From assembly GCA_005773095.1 (NCBI GenBank), contig SXHT01000217.1, forward strand, positions 1 to 7,959: 7,959 nucleotides of DNA. The letters are read 5' to 3'. This stretch comes from Planctomycetaceae bacterium (lineage in GTDB: Bacteria; Planctomycetota; Planctomycetia; Pirellulales; PALSA-1355). Shown here in pieces: positions 1 to 6,417 of the stretch. The position numbers were made by a program, and so were the translations under genes. Numbering within the stretch: the stretch's first letter is position 1; each line of letters opens with the position of its first letter. The notes below the pieces were generated by a model. That model did not search any database. It had not been told where the DNA came from and was given only the letters and a program-made list of their open reading frames with translations.

Positions 1-1
1 C

Positions 2-460
2 ACCGACATCAAACTGGGTGACGGTGTGGCCGAGATTGGTGGACTGCACGTGATCTGCACCGAAATGCACGACTCCGCCCGCATCGACCGCCAACTCGTC
101 GGCCGCTGTGGACGGCAAGGCGACCCTGGCACGTTTCGCTTCTTTTTGTCGCTCGAGGATGAACTGTTGCTTGGGTTGGGGCCCGACAAGGCCGAAAAAT
201 GGAAGACCGTCGGGGCTCGAAATGCCGAGCGAAAAACGAACCGTGAGTCGAACGGAGACGCTGAACGTTCCGAGGTCGCGGGTGCCCTCAGGGCGCCTGG
301 TTTCGAGCTTGACAAGTACGCCTCCCTTTTCCGCAAGGCCCAGCGGAAGATCGAGCGACGCCATTTTCGCGACCGCCGCATTCTGATGTACCACGAAAAA
401 GAGCGGAAGAAACTGCAAATCCAAATGGGTCAGGATCCCTATCTGGACACGCCAGGCTGA
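2..460 (+). CDS. SecA-like preprotein translocase ATPase, C-terminal part (5' end outside window)
   Basis: This is the last ~152 codons of a SecA-type DEAD-box motor; the 5' end lies outside the window. SecA uses ATP to push unfolded proteins through the SecYEG membrane channel. Visible are the motif V region (TDIKLGDGVAEIGGLHVI) and motif VI, QLVGRCGRQGDPG, whose arginines serve ATP hydrolysis, followed by RFFLSLEDELL. After these come ~60 variable residues and one basic helix (FRKAQRKIERRHF) matching the start of the SecA helical scaffold, then the stop. Ordinary SecA continues for roughly 200-300 residues here (rest of scaffold, wing domain, zinc-binding tail), all absent. The reading frame ends cleanly at TGA with no SecA-like continuation in other frames, so I read this as a naturally short paralogue rather than a recent truncation. 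Motif VI has C where most SecA have S. Identification as SecA family is firm; a role in general secretion is not. Confidence 0.88.
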   Translation, partial: TDIKLGDGVAEIGGLHVICTEMHDSARIDRQLVGRCGRQGDPGTFRFFLSLEDELLLGLGPDKAEKWKTVGARNAERKTNRESNGDAERSEVAGALRAPGFELDKYASLFRKAQRKIERRHFRDRRILMYHEKERKKLQIQMGQDPYLDTPG

Positions 461-857
461 ACCGGCGATAACCCCGCGAAAAACACGACGATTACAGTTC
501 ACACGAGGGTAGGGCGAGCATCTGCCTGGCAGTAACCGTTCACGGGCCAAGACAAGGGGGACGGCCCCCGGCTAAATCGCATTTCCGCTTCCACGGCTGG
601 AGGACCGCGATCACCTTCAAAATCTCACGCACATACGCTTCCGCCGCACCGAGCGCGTGCGGCAAACGGCGGGAACCTTCTCGCAGCGCAGCGTAGCGCG
701 CAGGGGTAATATGTCTCGTACGCAGCGCGGCGGCGGTCGGTCTCGCTCCCCGGGTGCGCATCCGCGCCGCCCGACATCGATACCAGCAGCGTCGGTAACG
801 CGTGGGGTTTCGGATTCCAAGCTCAAAACCCGCATTGACGGATTTTCGCGAACGTGG

Positions 858-894
858 CAGGCTAGCGTCCGCGTGGAGCAGGCTTTCTAGCCTG
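858..894. repeat. Nested inverted and direct repeat upstream of the secreted protein gene
   Basis: CAGGCTAG at 858-865 pairs perfectly with CTAGCCTG at 887-894 (8 bp, 21-base loop). The right arm can instead pair with the nearer CAGGCT at 879-884 (6 bp, loop TTCT). The 7-mer GCAGGCT is therefore repeated directly at 857-863 and 878-884. The two folds exclude each other. It could be a REP-like intergenic element, an operator, or part of the leader of the gene at 956; nothing here decides between them. Confidence 0.45.
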
Positions 895-940
895 ACCAAC
901 CTCGCCCATGCCCGCAGTCCGCCTCAATAGCCTGGCCTAC

Positions 941-947
941 AAGGAGA
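941..947 (+). promoter_or_regulatory. Ribosome binding site that sets the start at 956
   Basis: AAGGAGA lies 8 bases before the ATG at 956. The in-frame ATG at 908 has no comparable site and would put 16 hydrophilic residues in front of a hydrophobic leader, so 956 is preferred. Confidence 0.7.
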
Positions 948-955
948 CGACCGCC

Positions 956-3229
956 ATGATCGCATCGCTGGTGATCTGTTGCAGCTTGCTTGGACAAGCG
1001 CGTTCGACCGACTCGTTGGCGCCTTCACCCCGTTTTACTCCCAAGTCGGCGCCGGCGGCGCGCATGGACGATGATCGCGCACGCGGCCCATCCGGCACGC
1101 GGCCTCGAGCCGGCTTTGCTGAGGAAGAACGAACAACCGACACTCGCATCCGAACATTCGACTCGGAAGACTCTCGCACCAGGCGAGCCACCGAAGACAA
1201 CGAGCGCCTTTCACCGGTCGGCGGCATCAACCAAAAGATGCGTCCGCCGGAAATCATGGCGGAGGCGCTTGCGACAGTTCCCGAGGGCGCGTTTCTGCCG
1301 CTCGAGGGAGAGCAAAGCCAGTATCAGACACTTCGGCTCGTAGATGCCCTTAAGCGAGCAAGCGACCGAGCCCAACAAATCAAGATCGCCCAAGTCTATT
1401 GGCGACTGGTCATCGCCCAGGCCGACTATCACTTTGCCCGCGATGCCGTGGCCCGCTTGCGAGTCACCACCCAGGGACAGCTCAACCAGCCGGCGCTGCG
1501 CGCCGCACGCTGCGCCATGCGGGCCTTGCAGCGCGATGCCGAGACGCTGGTGATCCGCGCTCAGAATGCGCTCGCGGCCGAGATGAGCTTGCCACCCACG
1601 TCACAGATGCCGTTAGCGGTCGACATTCCGCACACGGGCAGATACGACACACGATTCAGCCATGTCTATTCGGGGCGCACGCCGCCGCCGCGAGCCTACT
1701 TGATCGACCGCATTTTGCCCGTGCGACGGCAAGCCATCGATGAGCACGCCGAAGGTATTGTGGCAGCCATCGACGCGGTCGATGCCTCGTCCGACGAGTA
1801 CAGCCAGGGCACGGCCGACTTGACGACGCTGATTCTTGCCTTCGAGCGACTTTGGAAGGAACGTAAGGCATTCACCGGGGCCATTCGGGAATACAATCAA
1901 GACATCGCCGAATACGCGCTGATGGTCGCTCCGTCGACGAGCGATGCGAATGCCCTGGTGGCGATGCTCATCAAGCCAGGCGTCGGAGGCACGCGGCCCG
2001 CAACCGAAACGACCACGCCGCGCGGCTCGACACTGCGTTCCTCAGAACCGATTGACGATGAGGCCCCAGCGAGCAAAGCTCGCTCAAGCAGTGGCGGTGA
2101 TCGCTACGATCGAACCTTTCGCAGCGCTCCGAGCAACCCGCCAACGGATGAGGAGGAGATCGTTCCCTTAAAGAAATCACGCAGCGACCCGTTCAACGAT
2201 CGAAGCTCGAGCAAGGACAGGCGTGCGCCTTCCCTGGCCCTCGTCCGAGGAAGTGAGGTCGGGGTGGAGGGCGATTGTTTTGCGGGCGCAGCCCCTTCGC
2301 AAAATCCCTCGCTCTCGCGGCAGCGCCGAGGGGAAATTGCGCAACTGGCAAGCTATTTTCATGCCGTTCATCTCCAGACCGGCACGCGCCGCAACATCGA
2401 CTTCGACGAAGAGGACTCTCAGCGAGCGCTGTGGCGGGCCCTGGTGGATGTCGATACCCGTTTGCGCACTCAGCGACTGGCCAGCGCCCTGAATGCACCG
2501 GAAATGCTTCCCCACGACGCGGGCCAGCCCACGTCGCTGGCCGACTGCTTGTCGATGTGCCCGGTCTCGGCACGTCGCGATGTGATTGCCGCATTTTGGA
2601 ATGCCCGGGAGGCAGCGGCAACTTTTCAGGTATTCAGCGACGAAGCCAGCGAGCTGACCAGTCTGTCGCAAGCCGCCACTCGCATTCGCGGCAGCCGCGG
2701 CGGGCCGGAGGCAGTTATCCGCTTGCAGGCTCTACGGCGAATTGTCAAGGCAGCGCTGCTCGATGCGCAGGTGGAAATGTTGCACTCGCAGTACGACCTG
2801 ACCTCGCTCTGCGGCGGCCGGTTGCAAGACGAATGGCTTTTGCCAAACACGTCACCCCACGGCGGACGCTACTTGCTGCGGCTCGAAGAGCAGCCCCGCG
2901 AATTGGTCGAAGCCCGGCAGCTCGATCAATTGGGCGCGCTGGTCAAAGTGCTGCACCTACAGATGGTCGACCACGCCGGCACGGTCGTCTATGCCGACTC
3001 CGCCCGGGCAACCGCGCTGCGCGACCCCGGCGCCGGGCCAAAAGTCTTCGATCTGGCGATGGCGCTCATCGAACGGCAGGCCAGCCACACCGTGTTTTTC
3101 CTGCGAGCCACAAAAAGGTACAATTTGGCAATCGCCGACTATGTCTTGGCGACCATGCCAGAGAACGTGCCAGCCGATAAATTGGTGTCGGCCCTGGTGC
3201 TGACTCGTCATCGAGACTCAGAGACCTGA
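956..3229 (+). CDS. Secreted protein of unknown function with two repeated helical halves
   Basis: I do not recognise the family. Starting at 956 the product has 757 residues. Residues 1-15 (MIASLVICCSLLGQA) form a short hydrophobic leader, so export is likely although the n-region lacks a lysine or arginine. Residues ~20-100 are polar and disordered-looking. Residues ~125-340 and ~526-750 are Ala/Arg/Leu-rich, predicted helical, and similar to each other: YW at 148 matches FW at 547, GRY at 228 matches GRY at 637, and YNQDIAEYAL at 313 matches YNLAIADYVL at 722. Residues ~341-460 between them are rich in S, R, D, E and P and look unstructured. Two long helical repeats plus a leader recall TolC-type outer-membrane factors, also two-fold repeats, but no diagnostic motif supports that. 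The stop TGA overlaps an ATG (TGATG), and the Dus gene follows within 51 bases, so the two are probably co-transcribed. Start choice rests on the AAGGAGA site. Confidence 0.8.
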   Translation: MIASLVICCSLLGQARSTDSLAPSPRFTPKSAPAARMDDDRARGPSGTRPRAGFAEEERTTDTRIRTFDSEDSRTRRATEDNERLSPVGGINQKMRPPEIMAEALATVPEGAFLPLEGEQSQYQTLRLVDALKRASDRAQQIKIAQVYWRLVIAQADYHFARDAVARLRVTTQGQLNQPALRAARCAMRALQRDAETLVIRAQNALAAEMSLPPTSQMPLAVDIPHTGRYDTRFSHVYSGRTPPPRAYLIDRILPVRRQAIDEHAEGIVAAIDAVDASSDEYSQGTADLTTLILAFERLWKERKAFTGAIREYNQDIAEYALMVAPSTSDANALVAMLIKPGVGGTRPATETTTPRGSTLRSSEPIDDEAPASKARSSSGGDRYDRTFRSAPSNPPTDEEEIVPLKKSRSDPFNDRSSSKDRRAPSLALVRGSEVGVEGDCFAGAAPSQNPSLSRQRRGEIAQLASYFHAVHLQTGTRRNIDFDEEDSQRALWRALVDVDTRLRTQRLASALNAPEMLPHDAGQPTSLADCLSMCPVSARRDVIAAFWNAREAAATFQVFSDEASELTSLSQAATRIRGSRGGPEAVIRLQALRRIVKAALLDAQVEMLHSQYDLTSLCGGRLQDEWLLPNTSPHGGRYLLRLEEQPRELVEARQLDQLGALVKVLHLQMVDHAGTVVYADSARATALRDPGAGPKVFDLAMALIERQASHTVFFLRATKRYNLAIADYVLATMPENVPADKLVSALVLTRHRDSET

Positions 3230-3265
3230 TGCGGCTGGCAGACCTGCGGATTGACGAAACCCGAC

Positions 3266-3272
3266 GGGAAGG
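3266..3272 (+). promoter_or_regulatory. Ribosome binding site favouring the Dus start at 3280
   Basis: GGGAAGG is 7 bases before the ATG at 3280. The alternative ATG at 3229 overlaps the previous stop (TGATG) and has no purine-rich site before it, but could be used by translational coupling. Confidence 0.45.
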
Positions 3273-3279
3273 CGCAACG

Positions 3280-4320
3280 ATGCCTCGTCCCGCCGACCCC
3301 ACACCCCCGCCCGCCCCGCTTTGCATCGGCCCTCTCATCATCGACCCTCCGGTGCTCCAAGCGCCGATGGCCGGCTTCACCAACTATGCTTTCCGCCAAA
3401 TCGTCCGCGAGTTTGGCGGCGCGGGCCTGCAAGCCACGGAAATGGTCCACGCGAAAGGGTTCCTGTGGCTTGAGAATCAGAAAGACGCATGGCCCGATCG
3501 CCTCTGGGGCGTGATGGACGAACCGCGTCCGCTCGCCGTGCAGATTTGGGATAACGATCCGGCGACGTTGGCGGAAGTCGGCGCAAAGCTTGCGCACGAG
3601 TTCAAGGTCAGCGTCGTCGATATCAACTTCGGCTGCCCGGTGAAGCAGGTTACCGAAAAAGCCCACAGTGGTTCGTACCTGCTCCGTCAGCCCGAGCGAA
3701 TGTTCGCGATCATCGAGCGCGTCGTGGCGGCCTGCGCGCCCACGCCCGTGACCGCCAAGATTCGCCTCGGTTGCTCGCGAGGCGCAATCGTTTGCGATGA
3801 AGTCGCCGAGATTGTGGAGTCCGCCGGCGCCGCGGCGCTCACCGTGCACGGCCGAACCGCCGCGGATTTCTTCAGCGGCAGCGCTGATTGGGACCGCATC
3901 AGCCAGATCAAATCTCGTTTGAAACGGATCCCGCTGATCGGCAACGGCGACCTGGCTACGCCAGTAGCCGTCGTCGAAGCTTTCCGCCGCTACCAGGTCG
4001 ATGGCGTAATGATCGCCCGCGCAGCGCTCGGCAAACCGTGGCTCTTCAAACAAGCCCAGGCCGCGCTGCGAGGCGAGCCGATCCCGCCCGACCCAACGCT
4101 TGAAGAACAGCGAGAACTCTTGCTGCATCACTACGGCCTCGTGTGCCACCGCTTCGGTCCTGAAAAAGGCACCGTGCTGATGCGCAAATACGCCTGCTGC
4201 TACGCCCAGGGCCGCCCCGGCGCCCGCGAGTTCCGCACGCGAGTGGCACAATCCTCAACACCGGGAGAGTTTTGCGATATCGTCGATGCACACTTTCCGC
4301 GATCGGCTGCCACTGATTGA
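3280..4320 (+). CDS. dus: tRNA-dihydrouridine synthase (DusB-like)
   Basis: This cytoplasmic flavoenzyme reduces specific uridines of tRNA to dihydrouridine with NAD(P)H and FMN. From the start at 3280 the product has 346 residues, usual for the family. It shows a TIM-barrel N-part with the FMN-binding PMAG at 29-32, the active-site loop NFGCPVK with catalytic Cys119, KIRLG at 160-164, the FMN-phosphate/substrate motif HGRT at 190-193, GNGDL at 221-225, and DGVMIARAALGKPWLF at about 241-256. The C-terminal helical part carries RKYACCYAQG near 302-311. All expected catalytic positions are present. The spacing of these motifs fits DusB best, though subfamily cannot be fixed by eye. SGSYLL replaces the more usual AGAALL after the active-site loop. 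An upstream in-frame ATG at 3229 would add 17 residues. The gene directly follows the secreted-protein gene, with no evident functional link. Confidence 0.93.
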   Translation: MPRPADPTPPPAPLCIGPLIIDPPVLQAPMAGFTNYAFRQIVREFGGAGLQATEMVHAKGFLWLENQKDAWPDRLWGVMDEPRPLAVQIWDNDPATLAEVGAKLAHEFKVSVVDINFGCPVKQVTEKAHSGSYLLRQPERMFAIIERVVAACAPTPVTAKIRLGCSRGAIVCDEVAEIVESAGAAALTVHGRTAADFFSGSADWDRISQIKSRLKRIPLIGNGDLATPVAVVEAFRRYQVDGVMIARAALGKPWLFKQAQAALRGEPIPPDPTLEEQRELLLHHYGLVCHRFGPEKGTVLMRKYACCYAQGRPGAREFRTRVAQSSTPGEFCDIVDAHFPRSAATD

Positions 4321-4332
4321 ATTAGGAATGCG

Positions 4333-4351
4333 ATCGGACGGGTTCTCCGAT
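4333..4351 (+). terminator. Possible hairpin terminator after the Dus gene
   Basis: ATCGGA (4333-4338) and TCCGAT (4346-4351) form a perfect 6-bp stem with a 7-base loop, 12 bases after the Dus stop. No T run follows, so intrinsic termination is only possible, not shown. Confidence 0.3.
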
Positions 4352-4406
4352 GAACTCGGGCAATGAACCGCGTGCGAGCCGCCAATATCTGGCATGGCGC
4401 GCAATC

Positions 4407-4434
4407 GTGAACTATTCTAAGAATGATCTATGAT
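4407..4434 (+). promoter_or_regulatory. Candidate promoter with palindrome, before the aldolase-cupin gene
   Basis: TATGAT at 4429-4434 is a good -10 hexamer, 36 bases before the ATG at 4470. The best -35 at 16 bases is GTGAAC (4407-4412), a weak match. Between them sits the 11-base palindrome ATTCTAAGAAT (4414-4424), placed where a repressor would block the promoter. Functional assignment is inference. Confidence 0.28.
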
Positions 4435-4469
4435 CCGGTTTGGTTCACGGGCACTGCAAAACAAATCGC

Positions 4470-6128
4470 ATGAAGACCAGCGCGCTAAAGAAGTTTCGCG
4501 GCAAGCTCGCCTCCGACGAGCCCGTCTACGGGTTGTGGGTCACGCTCGAATCGCCGAGCATCACCGAAATGGCGGCCGCCTTGTTGCTGGACTGGGTGGT
4601 GATCGATGCCGAACATGGACACCTGGATTGGAAAGAGATTCTGGAGCACATCCGCGCCACGGTACGAAGTGATACCGTAGCGCTGGTCCGCGTGGCGGAG
4701 TTGAACGGCGGATTGATCAAGCGGGCACTGGATATCGGCGCTGATGGCGTGATCGTGCCGTGGATTCAATCGGCCGACCAGTTGCGGCAGGCGGCGCGGT
4801 ACGCTTTCTATCCGCCACTGGGCGTTCGCGGCATCGGCGCGGAACGGGCCACCGCCTGGGGGCAATGCTTCGCCGAGCACGCCGCCGAGGCAAACGACAA
4901 CGTCCTGGTCGTGCCCATCGTGGAAACGGTCCGCGCCGGCCGCAACGTACAGTCGCTGTGCGAAGTGGCTGGCGTGGAAGTGGTGTTTCTCGGACCAGCC
5001 GATTACTCCGCCACCGCCGGATATCCCGGTCAATGGGAAGGCTTGGGTGTGGCCGACCAGCTGCTTTCGATTAAGGACACCATTCGCCGGGCGGGAAAAC
5101 ACTGCGGAATCTTGGCCACCAGCAATGAAAATTTACGACAGCGGCGCAGCCAGGGTTTCCGCATGCTAGGCGCGGGCACCGATGGCGGGCTGCTGCTGCG
5201 ATCGTTGCACGATTGCCTGATTGCCGTCGGACGGGACCGGCGCATTCTGCCGGACCTGGCGGCCGGAGGCGCAATGCGCGCGGCCGATCCACTGGCGCGC
5301 CCCCCCGAATCGATGCGGCCCGACCGACCCGAGGTGATGAACGCCGTCGATTCAGGACCGAAATCCGAACTGGCCCGCGGCGTGTCGTTTGAGTGCCTGG
5401 TCGGCGCGCACAACCGCGCGCGGCAATTGACGACGGGACTGGTGACGTTCCATGCCGGTGCCGAATTGCCGTACCACAAGCATGCTTTCAGCGAATCGAT
5501 CACACTCCTCTCAGGCGAAGCAACCGTGGAAGTCGAAGGACGCGGGTACCGACTCACGCCGCTCGATAATGTGACGGTCCCGGCCGGCTTGGCTCATCGC
5601 GCCGTGAACGTATCGCGCAGCCTGCTGGCCGTGTTCCACATTGCGCTCGCCAGCGACCAGCCAACTCGCACGCTCGTCGACCGCTTCTTTTCGCGACGCG
5701 CGATGCCCGATGATTCCGCCGGGTTTCCCGGGGCGGAGCGCGTCACTCGCTCTGCCACCGCCCCCCGATTCGCGGCCGGCCCGAACACGTCGTTCATCGA
5801 CTACTTCAACCGCGATTTAATGCCCGGCATTGAAATGAGCGGCGGCTACGGGCTGTTTGATCCCGGCGGCCGATTGCCTGCCCATTTTCACGACTTCGAC
5901 GAGTCGATTTGCATTATCGAAGGCGTCGCCACCTGCGTGGTCGAAGGGCGAAGGTACAGCATGTCCGATTGCGCCACGGCCCTGCAACCGCGCGGGCGAG
6001 TTCACTACTTCATCAACGAGTCGGCTCATCCGATGGCCATGATCTGGGTCTACGCCGGTCCGGTGCCGGAACGCATCGTCGTCGACGAGCGCTGCGCCAC
6101 CGTCGAAGGCAATCCGTGGACGACTTGA
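4470..6128 (+). CDS. HpcH/HpaI-family aldolase fused to two cupin domains
   Basis: 552 residues in three parts. Residues 1-260 form an HpcH/HpaI (class II, divalent-metal) aldolase, a family that splits or joins pyruvate and an aldehyde. Its key residues are in order: His49 (DAEHG, general base), Arg74 (LVRV, pyruvate carboxylate), Glu152 (PIVET) and Asp178 (GPADYS), the metal ligands; spacing matches the GarL/HpcH enzymes. A linker (~261-300, proline-rich) leads to cupin 1 with H336, H338, E342 and H376, then cupin 2 with H472, H474, E478 and H512. Both cupins keep full 3-His/1-Glu metal sets, so both may bind metal. The TTG at 4440 would add 10 residues, but MKTSALKKFRGKL is the typical family N-terminus, so ATG 4470 is chosen; no clear ribosome site precedes either. 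Substrate is unknown; catabolism of a sugar acid or aromatic-derived keto acid is plausible. It stands alone with its own likely promoter. Confidence 0.9.
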   Translation: MKTSALKKFRGKLASDEPVYGLWVTLESPSITEMAAALLLDWVVIDAEHGHLDWKEILEHIRATVRSDTVALVRVAELNGGLIKRALDIGADGVIVPWIQSADQLRQAARYAFYPPLGVRGIGAERATAWGQCFAEHAAEANDNVLVVPIVETVRAGRNVQSLCEVAGVEVVFLGPADYSATAGYPGQWEGLGVADQLLSIKDTIRRAGKHCGILATSNENLRQRRSQGFRMLGAGTDGGLLLRSLHDCLIAVGRDRRILPDLAAGGAMRAADPLARPPESMRPDRPEVMNAVDSGPKSELARGVSFECLVGAHNRARQLTTGLVTFHAGAELPYHKHAFSESITLLSGEATVEVEGRGYRLTPLDNVTVPAGLAHRAVNVSRSLLAVFHIALASDQPTRTLVDRFFSRRAMPDDSAGFPGAERVTRSATAPRFAAGPNTSFIDYFNRDLMPGIEMSGGYGLFDPGGRLPAHFHDFDESICIIEGVATCVVEGRRYSMSDCATALQPRGRVHYFINESAHPMAMIWVYAGPVPERIVVDERCATVEGNPWTT

Positions 6129-6305
6129 CAAGGTACCAAGGACACGAATACCCCGTCGGTGGTCTATTCGTTCGACGACACGGCCTCCAGTGGCTTGATC
6201 ACCACCGGTGCCCGCCTGCAGCAAACGACGTATCCCAACAGCCGGGTTCTCTACCGCGACTTTGGCAGTATCAGTTTAGTTCCGCGGTCGAGGGTGCATG
6301 CTAGC
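6125..6305 (+). pseudogene. RHS-repeat protein fragment, frameshifted
   Basis: A short remnant of an RHS/YD-repeat protein, the large surface or toxin-carrying repeat family. It reads LTRYQGHEYPV in one frame (6125-6157), then shifts near 6150-6158 to TPSVVYSFDDTASSG and GARLQQTTYPNSRVLYRDFG (6150-6272), and ends in the weaker match SRVHA around 6285-6302. In intact planctomycete RHS repeats these blocks are continuous: a YQEH-like start, a Y-Y/F-D segment and the hallmark TYPNGRV..YDYG. N-S replaces N-G in the last block, another sign of decay. The first block overlaps the stop codon of the aldolase-cupin gene. There is no start codon and no further repeat, so it is not a working gene. Confidence 0.62.
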
Positions 6306-6395
6306 GGCGGCGGCGTGGGGCGGTCAAATTATGGGCGGATTCCGTCAGCGTTCAAAAACTCGTCTCGGTGATATTCCAGAGAGTCGTTAGCTTGT

Positions 6396-6417
6396 TGGCA
6401 TTCCAGGATGAATGCCA
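6396..6417 (+). promoter_or_regulatory. Hairpin holding the ribosome site of the transposase remnant
   Basis: TGGCATTC (6396-6403) and GAATGCCA (6410-6417) form a perfect 8-bp stem with loop CAGGAT. The AGGA ribosome site (6405-6408) sits in the loop and the A of the ATG at 6417 closes the stem, so folding of the mRNA could limit translation of the transposase. Confidence 0.45.

Larger units (their letters stand above)
461..955. other. Non-coding gap between the SecA-like gene and the secreted protein gene
   Basis: About 495 bases with no convincing gene. Open frames on both strands here translate to arginine-rich, low-order peptides with no family resemblance. Visible structures are a GC hairpin at 556-569 (GGGGG, loop ACGG, CCCCC) about 96 bases after the SecA-like stop and without a T run, an inverted pair GGGTTT/AAACCC at 805-810 and 826-831, a TTGACG hexamer at 835-840 that resembles a -35 box but has no good -10 box at 16-18 bases, and the nested repeat at 858-894 listed separately. 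The promoter of the downstream gene probably lies in the last 120 bases. Confidence 0.6.

Noticed and set aside
556..569. GGGGG-ACGG-CCCCC hairpin as terminator of the SecA-like gene
   Set aside because: 96 bases past the stop, only 5 bp and no T run; kept only as a note within the gap description.
540..899. Open frame of 119 codons on the - strand in the gap after the SecA-like gene, with a 77-codon + strand frame (657-890) overlapping it
   Set aside because: Both give arginine-rich peptides without order or family resemblance, as expected by chance in GC-rich DNA; no ribosome site seen.
908..955. Upstream start at 908 for the secreted protein
   Set aside because: No ribosome site, and it would bury the hydrophobic leader behind 16 polar residues; ATG 956 has AAGGAGA at 8 bases.
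2275..3180. 301-codon + strand frame inside the secreted-protein gene
   Set aside because: Shadow frame, rich in Arg/Ala/Pro; the main frame shows a coherent repeat and a ribosome site, this one shows neither.
3208..4251. 347-codon - strand frame opposite the Dus gene
   Set aside because: Antisense shadow of a clear Dus gene with all catalytic motifs; its translation resembles nothing.
4485..5557. Two long - strand frames (4485-5102, 5030-5557) opposite the aldolase-cupin gene
   Set aside because: Antisense shadows of well-defined domains; GC-rich codon third positions keep the opposite frames open.
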